From: Zymobacter palmae
GTDB taxonomy: Bacteria; Pseudomonadota; Gammaproteobacteria; Pseudomonadales; Halomonadaceae
Direction: 5' to 3'
Length of the DNA: 64,000 nucleotides
Assembly (NCBI RefSeq): GCF_003610015.1
Contig: NZ_AP018933.1
Span: 1,798,001-1,862,000 of the forward strand
The notes under the pieces were generated by a model. That model did not search any database and had not been told where the DNA came from. It saw nothing but the letters and a program-made list of their open reading frames with translations. A program made the position numbers and the translations under genes. Each line of letters starts with the position of its first letter. The stretch's first letter is position 1. Below, in pieces: positions 8,495 to 16,354 of the stretch.

Positions 8495-10516
8495 CTATGG
8501 GCGACCTTCACTTTGATTGAGCGCTTCAAGCTCTTGGGCAATGGTCGCAATCCCGAGGCGGGACAGCGCCACCAGATCAAGGATCAGGGCGACACGACCA
8601 TCCCCCAGAATCGTGGCAGCCGATACGCCTTCAACGCGGCGATAGTGCGTTTCAAGGTTCTTGACCACGACTTGGCGTTGACCCAGCAACTGATCGACCA
8701 ACAACACAAAGTTGGTACGGTCAGCCTGAACGACGATACCGATGGTTTCCTTGATATCGTGCTGGGCATCTGGAATTTCGAAGATATCGGCCAGATTAAG
8801 CAGCGGCAGATACTCGCCGCGAATCTTGATGACCTGTTTGCCACCGGCCATCATCTTCACGTCTTCAGACGCAATCTGGATCGATTCAGCGATAGCGTTG
8901 AGCGGCAGGATGAACGTTTCTTCACCGCTCTGAATTAGCATGCCGTCGAGAATAGCAAGGGTCAGCGGCAGCAGGATGCGTGTCGTGGTGCCTTGGCCTT
9001 GCTTGGACGAGATGCTGACGTGGCCGCCCATATTGGTGATGTTACGACGCACCACATCCATGCCGACCCCGCGGCCTGACAGGTCGGTGATCTTCTCGGC
9101 CGTCGAGAAACCGGATGCAAAGATCAACTGCCAGACATCGTCATCGGGCATGTTATCGTTGACATCCATGCCGTTGCTGCGCGCCTTGTCGAGAATCTTC
9201 TCGCGGTTAAGGCCCGCACCGTCATCGCTGATTTCGATGACAATGTGTCCGGCCTTGTGATAGGCCGCCAGCTTCAGATGACCAGCCGGTGATTTGCCCG
9301 CTTCAATACGTTTTTCTGGCGTTTCGATACCGTGGTCGAGACTGTTGCGCACCAAGTGAGTCAAGGGGTCGACGATACCTTCGATCAGTCCCTTATCCAG
9401 CTCGGTGGAATGCCCGACAGTTTCCAGCTCGACTTCTTTACCCAGTTTTTTGGCGTTATCACGAACCAAGCGCGGGAAACGGTTAAAGACCGAATCCATT
9501 GGCATCATGCGCACAGACATCACAGCTTCCTGCAGATCGCGTACGTTGCGCTGCAGCAGGCTTGCGCCGTTGACCAGCTGGGAATGTTCCATCTGATCGA
9601 GATGACTGGCCGACTGTTCGAGCATGGCCTGCGTGATAACCAGCTCGCCGACCAGGTTGAGAATTTGGTCGATCTTGTCGGTGGCGACCCTAAGCGTCGA
9701 GCTTTCAGTGCGCTTACCGCCTTCCTTCTTACCGCCCGCGGCCGGTGCCGCTTTGGGCGCAGCAACGACAGAAGCAGCCGATGCTTCTTCTTTCTTAGTC
9801 TCGACAGCTGGCGCTTCCGCCTGGCTCTCGGCCACGATCTCCATCTGAGCCGCATCAAGAATGAAGCCCAGCACCGCTTCGATGTCATCGGCAGAAGACG
9901 TGGTGACCAGCTGCAGTACCAACTGCTGCTCCGATGCTTCGCGCACGGAGACATCGCCAAAGAGCGCCAGCTCTTCTTGCAGCGACGCACGGTCCTTTTC
10001 CGCCACATCCTTCAGCGTAATGGCAAACTGTGTCATGCCGCTGGCCGCTGCCGGAGCAGGTACCGAAGCATCCTGAGACGCAGGCTCGGACGCCAGCGGT
10101 GCTAGAACGTCACCCTTGACGTCCCCACCGGCCATGCGTGCGGCCAGTTCCTTGAGTTCGCTGCGCACGCTGGCTACTTCTTCGGCATCGGGCGCTTCTT
10201 CATTGGCGTAGCAGTCCAGCAGCATAGCCAAGTGGTCACGGACCGACAGGATGGTGTCCACGGCTTCGCGATCTAGGAACATCTCCGCGTGGCGAACCCC
10301 ATCCAGCAGGTTCTCCAGCAGGTGAGTCGTGACCTGAAGGTCTTCGAAACCGAACGTGGACGCACCACCCTTGATGGAGTGAGCGGCACGGAAGATAGCT
10401 GCCAGCGCTTCAGGATCGGGAGCATCGACATCAAGCTCCATCAGCAGCGTTTCCATTTCATCCAGAAGCTCTCGAGCCTCATCGAAGAAGGTCTCGTGAA
10501 ATGCTGAAAAATCCAT
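8495..10516 (-). CDS. cheA: Chemotaxis histidine kinase CheA
   Basis: CheA is the array kinase that phosphorylates CheY and CheB. The 673-aa protein has, in order, an HPt domain with phospho-acceptor H46 (AAHSIKGGA), a P2-like response-regulator docking domain around residues 160-245, an Ala/Glu/Lys-rich linker, the dimerisation domain, an ATPase domain (EISDDGAGLN, then GRGVGMDVV) and a C-terminal CheW-like domain. The ATG at 10516 has AGGT eight bases upstream; an in-frame ATG at 10522 is too close to that site. Its own sigma-28 promoter match lies just upstream. Confidence 0.96.
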   Translation of the reverse strand: MDFSAFHETFFDEARELLDEMETLLMELDVDAPDPEALAAIFRAAHSIKGGASTFGFEDLQVTTHLLENLLDGVRHAEMFLDREAVDTILSVRDHLAMLLDCYANEEAPDAEEVASVRSELKELAARMAGGDVKGDVLAPLASEPASQDASVPAPAAASGMTQFAITLKDVAEKDRASLQEELALFGDVSVREASEQQLVLQLVTTSSADDIEAVLGFILDAAQMEIVAESQAEAPAVETKKEEASAASVVAAPKAAPAAGGKKEGGKRTESSTLRVATDKIDQILNLVGELVITQAMLEQSASHLDQMEHSQLVNGASLLQRNVRDLQEAVMSVRMMPMDSVFNRFPRLVRDNAKKLGKEVELETVGHSTELDKGLIEGIVDPLTHLVRNSLDHGIETPEKRIEAGKSPAGHLKLAAYHKAGHIVIEISDDGAGLNREKILDKARSNGMDVNDNMPDDDVWQLIFASGFSTAEKITDLSGRGVGMDVVRRNITNMGGHVSISSKQGQGTTTRILLPLTLAILDGMLIQSGEETFILPLNAIAESIQIASEDVKMMAGGKQVIKIRGEYLPLLNLADIFEIPDAQHDIKETIGIVVQADRTNFVLLVDQLLGQRQVVVKNLETHYRRVEGVSAATILGDGRVALILDLVALSRLGIATIAQELEALNQSEGRP

Positions 10517-10584
10517 CGGCATACCTGTAGCAAACGAGTGAGCAGATTCAGAGTGCGGGACACCCCGCACCTGCCATGAGTTGT

Positions 10585-10611
10585 ATATCGGAAAGAGTGT
10601 GAAAAACTGTC
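10585..10611 (-). promoter_or_regulatory. Putative sigma-28 promoter for cheA
   Basis: Reading the minus strand, GACAGTTT (10604-10611), an 11-base spacer and TCCGATAT (10585-10592) resemble TAAAGTTT-N11-GCCGATAA at 11 of 16 positions. It lies between the motB stop and the cheA start and would allow cheA transcription apart from motAB. Confidence 0.5.
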
Positions 10612-10616
10612 AGGTT

Positions 10617-11564
10617 TTATTGAGGCTTGACAGGTGTGGGCTGCGCTTCGGGGGCCTTGGCCGCGTCACTGGCCGCAGAGTGCTGTTCGGCATTAAGCAC
10701 CGACATCGCCGTCGTGCCACCGCCGTTGTCCTGAATGACCTTGTTTTCACTGTCGATCGAGCGGCGCGCCGACTCGCTCAGCAGTACGATGCTGATGCGA
10801 CGGTTCATAGGATCGTTGGCCTTGTCGCCCAAGTTCATGGTGGCCGCATGCCCCGTCACACGAATAAGCTGGTCAGCGCTGAACCCGGCCTTGACCAGTT
10901 CTCGACGGGCCGCGTTGGCGCGATCGCTGGACAATTCCCAGTTGCTGTAGCCACCAAGCCCCGTTACGAATGGCATGTTGTCGGTATGGCCTGAAATGGT
11001 GATGCCATAGGGCGCTTTGTTGAGAAACGGCGCCAGTTCATCCAACACATGGGCTAGGCGCGGCACGACATCAGCACTGCCGATACGGAACATCGACTGC
11101 TGCGAGTCGTCCAGAATCTGGATGCGCAGTCCCTCTTCCGTCATATCCACCTTGAGCTGAGCACCGAGTGCGGCCAGCGTCGGGTTCTGACGCACCAATG
11201 ACTGCAGCTGATCACGCGCAGCGCGCAGCCTTGACGTTGATGCGGTAGCGGAAAAGACCTTTTCGCCCGCAGCACGGCGCACTTCGCCATCCGCATGACG
11301 AGGGTCATCACCCCCGCCAGGAATGGCACTATCACTTGCCGACATCTTGTCGCCAGAGGCGAAGGATATGGACGTCGGATGGCGAAAGTATTCCGTGATG
11401 CCTTCCAACTGAGCCTTACTGGTCCCGGCCAACAACCACATGACCAGGAAGAAGGCCATCATGGCGGTCATGAAGTCAGCGTAAGCGATCTTCCAGCTGC
11501 CGTGGGCGCCATGCCCACCCTTCTGGACCTTCTTGATGACGACTGGACGGGAGGATTTGCTCAT
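10617..11564 (-). CDS. motB: Flagellar stator protein MotB
   Basis: MotB anchors the proton-conducting stator to peptidoglycan. The 315-aa protein has a short cytoplasmic N-terminus, one membrane helix with the proton-carrying D30 (AYADFMTAM), and a C-terminal OmpA-like domain (ITISGHTDNMPF) that binds peptidoglycan. It overlaps motA by four bases (ATGA), so the pair is translationally coupled. The tail after the OmpA domain is Ala/Pro-rich. Confidence 0.95.
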   Translation of the reverse strand: MSKSSRPVVIKKVQKGGHGAHGSWKIAYADFMTAMMAFFLVMWLLAGTSKAQLEGITEYFRHPTSISFASGDKMSASDSAIPGGGDDPRHADGEVRRAAGEKVFSATASTSRLRAARDQLQSLVRQNPTLAALGAQLKVDMTEEGLRIQILDDSQQSMFRIGSADVVPRLAHVLDELAPFLNKAPYGITISGHTDNMPFVTGLGGYSNWELSSDRANAARRELVKAGFSADQLIRVTGHAATMNLGDKANDPMNRRISIVLLSESARRSIDSENKVIQDNGGGTTAMSVLNAEQHSAASDAAKAPEAQPTPVKPQ

Positions 11565-12427
11565 GACCGTTTACTCTTCGCTTCACGAACGTGTTCTTCC
11601 ATCTCTTCAAAACCAGGACGTTCCGTTTCGAAGAGCACCTTACGGCCGAACTCGATAGCGATCTGCGGCGCATAACCATTGAGGTTGGCCAGCAACGTCA
11701 CCTTGATGCATTCAAGGATCTTGGCAGCTTCATGCGCTTGCTGCTGAGCACGCGAAGATAGAGGCGTCAGGAAGCCATACGAGATCAGGATCCCGAGGAA
11801 GGTCCCCACCATGGCGCTTGCCACTAGCGGCCCTACCTGCTCGGGGGTCAGACCTTCGGCACTGAGTGCGTGAACCACACCCATGACAGCCGCGACAATA
11901 CCGAATGCCGGCATGCCATCCCCCATCGCCGCCAGACTATGCGCGGGTTCTTCCGCCTCCTTGAGAAACGTTTCGATCTCAAGATCCATCAGCGACTGCA
12001 TCTCGAAGGCATCCATGTTGCCGGTTACCATCATGCGCAGGTAATCGACGATGAATTCCATGATGAGGTGATCGTTGAGGATATCGGGATAGTGACGAAA
12101 CACTTCGCTATCCTTGGGAGACTCGATGTCCTTTTCGATCGACATCATGCCTTCCTGACGCGCCTTGGCCAGCAGCAAAAACATCAGTGCCAGCACATCC
12201 TTGAACATCGCCTTGCTGTAGCGCGTACTCTTGCGCAGCATCGGCAATGCCGCCAGCGTCGCCTTGATGGAGTTACCACTGTTGGCAGCCACGAACGCCC
12301 CCACCCCTGCCCCAAAGATGATGAGAAACTCTGTGGGTTGAACAAGGATCGCCAGATGACCGCCAGCGAGCGAGTACCCGCCTAAAACACACCCTAGAAT
12401 GATGATATAACCGACCAGTATGAGCAC
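11561..12427 (-). CDS. motA: Flagellar stator protein MotA
   Basis: MotA is the four-helix stator subunit that couples proton flow to rotor torque. I place the start at the GTG at 12427: AGGG lies six bases upstream and the product (VLILVGYIIILG...) aligns from residue 1 with E. coli MotA (MLILLGYLVVLG). The frame is open to another GTG at 12478, but that region contains the sigma-28 -10 element, so it is probably not translated. The product is 288 aa. The charged cytoplasmic loop (LAKARQEGMMSIEKDIE) and the PAFGIVAAVMGVVHAL segment are conserved. It is the first gene of the mot-che operon. Confidence 0.93.
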   Translation of the reverse strand: MLILVGYIIILGCVLGGYSLAGGHLAILVQPTEFLIIFGAGVGAFVAANSGNSIKATLAALPMLRKSTRYSKAMFKDVLALMFLLLAKARQEGMMSIEKDIESPKDSEVFRHYPDILNDHLIMEFIVDYLRMMVTGNMDAFEMQSLMDLEIETFLKEAEEPAHSLAAMGDGMPAFGIVAAVMGVVHALSAEGLTPEQVGPLVASAMVGTFLGILISYGFLTPLSSRAQQQAHEAAKILECIKVTLLANLNGYAPQIAIEFGRKVLFETERPGFEEMEEHVREAKSKRS

Positions 12428-12466
12428 GAGGAACCCTGCCTGCTTGGTTGTTGATGACTGGTATTT

Positions 12467-12493
12467 GTAACGGCTCACCGCATCAAAACTTGA
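12467..12493 (-). promoter_or_regulatory. Sigma-28 (FliA) promoter for motA
   Basis: On the minus strand TCAAGTTT (12486-12493), an exact 11-base spacer and GCCGTTAC (12467-12474) match the flagellar class-3 consensus at 13 of 16 positions. The same -10 octamer occurs upstream of the chemoreceptor gene at 35.8 kb. Transcription would begin about 33 bases before the chosen motA start. Confidence 0.75.
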
Positions 12494-12761
12494 ACAGGCA
12501 TACGGATTAAAAAATCAAGGCGGGCAAGGCAAGAAGGCCTTGTGATTCGAGGCTCTACGCCAGCTGTCACAGCGCAGTACGGATGTTACACAGCAAGTTC
12601 TCTACAGAAACACTCACGAACATTTTGTAACGATAGAAACATATCAAGCCCCATCCCAAATGTGCAACCACGCCCTCCAGCGCCTAAATGATTCGCCTAA
12701 AGTAGCGTGATTACGGGGCCTCCAGCCCTGAGAACTGATCATAAAAACAGTGCAAAAAAGA

Positions 12762-12820
12762 GGCGCTAGCACACCTGACCAAGCTTTCCAGACAACTATT
12801 CAGCGAATAGCGCCTTTTTT
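12762..12820 (+). terminator. Terminator-like hairpin in flhDC upstream region
   Basis: GGCGCTA (12762-12768) pairs with TAGCGCC (12808-12814), followed by T6. A second copy of AGCGCC at 12822-12827 could pair with the same left arm, as part of a wider imperfect repeat (12750-12767 with 12822-12841). The two pairings exclude each other. It could end a short plus-strand transcript upstream of flhD. Confidence 0.45.
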
Positions 12821-13215
12821 CAGCGCCTTTTCATCTTGCACTTTTCACATATTTAAAAAAGGGAAACCCCTTTTTGCCCCAATATCACTTCATTATCGTC
12901 AACTAAACCAACACCTTTAGCGCTACCTGTCTAAAACGACACAAACACATAACTAAATGAAAATTAATGAATAATATAGACAGCCTTCATTGTTAATCTA
13001 ATGAAAACGGTAGGTTTTTGCCATCTATACACTGTCAAGTTGACCTAAAGTCAAAACGTGCACAATTTACACGTTTCATGCACAAATCAGCATTGATGCC
13101 ATAACATCGCATATTCGTGCCTGTTCCATTCTTTTTTAAAACCCCCTAGAATGCGATCCATGTAAAGCGTATTTCCAAAAAGTGGAACTTCTTTACATTA
13201 ATTAACAAAAGAGCC

Positions 13216-13237
13216 GTCGGGGCTGACACCCCACGAC
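13216..13237 (+). other. Leader hairpin upstream of flhD
   Basis: GTCGGGG (13216-13222) can pair with CCCCACGAC (13229-13237, one bulged A) around a 6-base loop. It would lie in the flhDC messenger leader about 100 bases before the start codon. Confidence 0.4.
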
Positions 13238-13333
13238 AGCCAGAAGTACGGAACCACAAGAACGCTGATGGTGCTGACGACAAAGCACCGCGCTCCACGG
13301 AAGTGGCGCTGACACATTCAAGGGTAAATTGAC

Positions 13334-13699
13334 ATGACACACGGCATTACCGACGATGAACTGCTCGGAGAAATCCGCAGCCTCAACCTTTCCTACCTGC
13401 TCCTCGTGCAGCGCCTGCTGCAAGCGGATGAATCCATGGCGATGTTAAGGCTGAAGATCGATGCCGACATGGCAGAAGCACTGGGCAAGGCACCGGTATC
13501 TCGCCTTGCGAAGCTCGCAAACTCAAACCAGCTGCTGTGCCAACTGTCACTGCATAATGCACAGACCTTCTCACAACTGACGGACGACACGCTTCACGAA
13601 GACGTACAGCGTGCGCATGCCGCCATCCTGCTGGCAGCACAGAAGACATCTGCCATCACTCCATCTGTTGTTCAGGGACGCAGCAAACAGCATGGCTAA
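13334..13699 (+). CDS. flhD: Flagellar master regulator subunit FlhD
   Basis: FlhD forms the FlhD4C2 activator that switches on class-2 flagellar operons with sigma-70. The 121-aa protein matches the family in length and opening pattern (DDELLGEIRSLNLSYLLLVQRLL). AGGG lies about ten bases before the ATG. Its stop overlaps the flhC start by eight bases, so the two are co-translated. The C-terminal 20 residues are not conserved to my eye. Confidence 0.93.
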   Translation: MTHGITDDELLGEIRSLNLSYLLLVQRLLQADESMAMLRLKIDADMAEALGKAPVSRLAKLANSNQLLCQLSLHNAQTFSQLTDDTLHEDVQRAHAAILLAAQKTSAITPSVVQGRSKQHG

Positions 13700-14294
13700 G
13701 GAAAAGAGCTTGCTGGATGAAATGCGCCAGATCCAGCTAGCGATCGAACTGATCGAACTAGGTGCGCGCTTACAGGTGTTGGAAACAGAAACCAACATCA
13801 GTCGTGGTCGACTCATCCGACTGTACAAAGAGATTCATGGAGCGTCGCCGCCCAAAGGGATGCTGCCGTTCTCGACCGACTGGTTTGTGACCTGGCTACC
13901 CAACATCCATTCGTCACTGTTCTACAATTTTTATCGCGCCATCCGAGAACAGTCAGGACTGGAACGCATGCCGGCTATCGTGAAGAGCTACAAAATGTAT
14001 CTCGAACAGATATCCCTGCTTGAAGATTCCACTCCCGTGTTGGGACTGACGCGTGCATGGACACTCGTGCGCTTCTTCGAAAACGACATGATGCAAATGT
14101 CAACATGTACGCGTTGCAATGGCCATTTCGTGGCACATGCACACAGCCTAGACCACAACTATGTCTGCGGCATCTGCAACCCGCCCTCGCGCGCCGGCAA
14201 AACACGCCGTGCCGCAGAGCGCGCCCGCCGCAAAGCCGCGGGTGACACGATGCACAAGGCTGTCGCGAGCGAAAGCGTTTCCCGGCTCAACTAA
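13692..14294 (+). CDS. flhC: Flagellar master regulator subunit FlhC
   Basis: FlhC is the DNA-contacting partner of FlhD. The 200-aa protein starts MAKEKSLLDEMRQIQLAIEL and carries the zinc-binding cysteines C139/C142 (CTRC) and C159/C162 (CGIC) of the family. The C-terminal tail is basic (KTRRAAERARRK). The upstream open extension of this frame lies inside flhD and is not part of the gene. The gene is followed at once by an inverted repeat and a long heptanucleotide array. Confidence 0.95.
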   Translation: MAKEKSLLDEMRQIQLAIELIELGARLQVLETETNISRGRLIRLYKEIHGASPPKGMLPFSTDWFVTWLPNIHSSLFYNFYRAIREQSGLERMPAIVKSYKMYLEQISLLEDSTPVLGLTRAWTLVRFFENDMMQMSTCTRCNGHFVAHAHSLDHNYVCGICNPPSRAGKTRRAAERARRKAAGDTMHKAVASESVSRLN

Positions 14295-14311
14295 AATAGT
14301 CGGCCAATGAA

Positions 14312-14354
14312 GAACCCCAGCGTTTGCTATTTTTCATAGTGAATTCTGGGGTTC
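14312..14354 (+). terminator. Inverted repeat after flhC
   Basis: GAACCCCAG (14312-14320) and CTGGGGTTC (14346-14354) form a perfect 9-bp stem, with an inner CTAT/ATAG pair. No true T-run follows, because the heptamer array begins two bases later. It could be the remnant of an flhDC terminator. Confidence 0.45.
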
Positions 14355-14355
14355 T

Positions 14356-14663
14356 CGCTTTCCGCTTTCCGCTTTCCGCTTTCCGCTTTCCGCTTTCCGC
14401 TTTCCGCTTTCCGCTTTCCGCTTTCCGCTTTCCGCTTTCCGCTTTCCGCTTTCCGCTTTCCGCTTTCCGCTTTCCGCTTTCCGCTTTCCGCTTTCCGCTT
14501 TCCGCTTTCCGCTTTCCGCTTTCCGCTTTCCGCTTTCCGCTTTCCGCTTTCCGCTTTCCGCTTTCCGCTTTCCGCTTTCCGCTTTCCGCTTTCCGCTTTC
14601 CGCTTTCCGCTTTCCGCTTTCCGCTTTCCGCTTTCCGCTTTCCGCTTTCCGCTTTCCGCTTTC
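14356..14663. repeat. Perfect 7-bp tandem repeat, 44 copies
   Basis: The unit CGCTTTC is repeated 44 times without a single change over 308 bases. The plus strand is pure C/T apart from one G per unit, so the strands differ strongly in purine content. Because seven is not a multiple of three, every frame without a stop repeats a 7-residue peptide; both strands are open through the array, but I treat those frames as non-coding. The repeat sits between flhC and the cyclase gene. Confidence 0.98.
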
Positions 14664-15010
14664 GTCAGCAGTATAAAAAACTCTCTCTCCCCTGCTGCAA
14701 GTGACGCACTCTCAATCGAACCGACTTTTCTGGCTCTCGGAAACTGCCGCCCTTCCTTTTCAATCATCATGAGGCATCCGCAAACTTCTGCTAGCTCATG
14801 GGATACCTGAGCACGCTATGCCGAAAGTACCTATGCATGGCGCGATAAATTCTTTTCCACAAAGCACTATCGCAGCATTATTTCTCTATAAAATCAATGC
14901 AATGCACCTTGGTATTCGTTTTTGAGCGAGAAGTACACGCCCTCACCTATATGTGCTACTGTCTTACGGACGTGATATTTTAAATAATAAGGCATAAGGA
15001 ATGAATAATA
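14664..15010. other. Intergenic region before cyclase gene
   Basis: No gene is supported here. The sequence becomes AT-rich towards 15000. AAGGA at 14996-15000 is the only ribosome-site-like motif. An 8-codon frame including stop (15001-15024, ATG to TAA) overlaps the cyclase start in another frame and may be incidental. Confidence 0.4.
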
Positions 15011-15769
15011 ATGGCCACCACTAATTCCAACGCAGCCTCGCTGGCGCAGGCCGTCCAGTTTCTTAAATCCTGCAAGTGGGTCGATCTAACTCACGAAGTG
15101 ACAAGCTCGTCACCCATATTCGCTGCCTTCAATCCGCCACAAAGAAAGACACTATTTACCGTAGAAAAAGATGGGTTTTTGGCTTACGAAATTTCTCTCT
15201 GCACACCGACGGGCACTCACGTCGATGCACCCGCACATTTTATAAATAACGCGCCACTACTCAATGAAATTAATATAAAAGACCTGTTGCTGCCGATGCA
15301 TGTTATTCATAAGGAAGCACAGGTCATAAACAACCACGATTATAAATTATCGGTAGACGATATCATTGAGTATGAAACACAGCATGGTCGAATTCAGGAA
15401 GGGTCTTTCGTTGCCTTTTCAAGCGGCTGGTCTCAACGCTGGGACACGCCCGAAGCGTTCTATAACATCGACGAAAACGGGCATGCACACACGCCCGGCT
15501 GGTCGATGGAAGCCCTCGAATTTCTGGTAAAAGAGCGAAAAATAGCCGCTATTGGCCACGAAACACTGGATACAGATGCAGCACAGGATGCTCAAGAGAA
15601 AGGCTTTCTGTTTGCGGAACACTATGTCTTGCAGCAACATTTATGGCAGGCAGAAGTGCTCAATCACTTGGATCAAGTGCCGGCAGTGGGTGCCTTTATC
15701 CATGTCAATTTCCCCAACTTTGAAGCACTGCCCAGCTTCCCTGCTCGCATTGTAGCGTATCTTCCTTAG
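15011..15769 (+). CDS. Cyclase-family metal-dependent hydrolase
   Basis: The 252-aa protein belongs to the cyclase family (kynurenine formamidase / isatin hydrolase type). These are cytosolic metal-dependent amidases or lactonases. The metal motif is present in TPTGTHVDAPAHF, with a further conserved IGHETLDTDA segment near residue 180. The exact substrate cannot be read from the sequence. The gene stands alone between flhC and the fliK operon and is convergent with the latter. The ATG at 15011 lies ten bases after AAGGA, a rather long spacing; an overlapping out-of-frame ATG is at 15001. Confidence 0.8.
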   Translation: MATTNSNAASLAQAVQFLKSCKWVDLTHEVTSSSPIFAAFNPPQRKTLFTVEKDGFLAYEISLCTPTGTHVDAPAHFINNAPLLNEINIKDLLLPMHVIHKEAQVINNHDYKLSVDDIIEYETQHGRIQEGSFVAFSSGWSQRWDTPEAFYNIDENGHAHTPGWSMEALEFLVKERKIAAIGHETLDTDAAQDAQEKGFLFAEHYVLQQHLWQAEVLNHLDQVPAVGAFIHVNFPNFEALPSFPARIVAYLP

Positions 15770-15790
15770 AGCACGCTAAGACTACACTTT

Positions 15791-15831
15791 AAGGCGATAC
15801 ACCACATATAAAAAGAATACCGTATCGCCTT
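15791..15831 (+). terminator. Hairpin after cyclase gene
   Basis: AAGGCGATAC (15791-15800) and GTATCGCCTT (15822-15831) form a perfect 10-bp stem with a 21-base loop. Only a short T stretch follows, so termination may be inefficient. Confidence 0.6.
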
Positions 15832-15950
15832 TCTATAACCATATAAAATCATCCCATATATTAACTCCAAAGACAATTAATAACTCATGTCGCGACAACA
15901 CTTCACAACAAGAACACTATAAATACACTCATTAACTAAAAAATAGAGAT

Positions 15951-15991
15951 AAAAAAGATCCAGCGCATAAAGGGTCCACTGGATCTTTTTT
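15951..15991. terminator. Bidirectional terminator after fliK operon
   Basis: A 13-base arm including A6 (15951-15963) pairs with CTGGATC plus T6 (15979-15991). It can end both the minus-strand fli operon and plus-strand read-through from the cyclase gene. Confidence 0.85.
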
Positions 15992-16042
15992 ACATTATTG
16001 GGTCAGTTCGATCACATAGAATATGCGAAATACCAGGGATGA

Positions 16043-16354
16043 CTATTTCGCAGAAGGCATGCCTTCCGCGTTCTGTTCTTCCAGTTTCTGCAGCCATACC
16101 ATCAATGAGGCCACAGCGTTGCAGAGCGCCGGAGGAATCTGCTGGTCGGGAGCAATCGTGGACAGCAGCGCCATCAATTCAGGAGAGTGATGCACACTGC
16201 CAACGCCGTGCTGACGCGCCTTCTCAACGATTTGGGCGATATCGTTTTCCTGCTGATCACTCAACACTCCCGAGTTTGTCGCCTGTGGCTGACCATAGCG
16301 TTTGGCCAGTTCACGACGACGACGCGCCAGTAGCTGCTCATGAGTTTCAGGCAT
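16043..16354 (-). CDS. FlhB-like small protein (C-terminal domain only)
   Basis: This 103-aa protein resembles only the cytoplasmic domain of FlhB/YscU export-switch proteins: a basic start leading to an AKRYG segment, a middle EKARQHGVGSV like the family's AREHGVPV, and a closing IPPALCNAVASLMVWLQKL like IP..LYxAVAEVLAWVYRL. It has no membrane segments and no NPTH cleavage motif. Such short paralogues often sit beside fliK and may aid substrate switching. It overlaps the fliK stop by eight bases and is the last gene of the fliD operon. Confidence 0.75.
   Translation of the reverse strand: MPETHEQLLARRRRELAKRYGQPQATNSGVLSDQQENDIAQIVEKARQHGVGSVHHSPELMALLSTIAPDQQIPPALCNAVASLMVWLQKLEEQNAEGMPSAK

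Larger units (their letters stand above)
12494..13333. promoter_or_regulatory. Long regulatory gap between motA and flhDC
   Basis: This 0.84 kb region separates the divergent motAB-che and flhDC units. It has no convincing gene and turns AT-rich after about 12850. It contains a terminator-like hairpin at 12762-12820 and a leader hairpin at 13216-13237, listed separately. A long flhDC upstream region is usual because many regulators act there; I could not identify individual operator sites or a CRP site. Confidence 0.5.

Noticed and set aside
14356-14663. CRISPR array
   Set aside because: The repeats are 7 bp and directly adjacent, with no spacers, and no cas genes are nearby.
14324-14770. 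Open frames on both strands through the heptamer array (repeat peptides SAFRFPL and ESGKRKA)
   Set aside because: Any stop-free 7-bp repeat gives an endless frame. Neither has a convincing ribosome site or unique domain outside the array.
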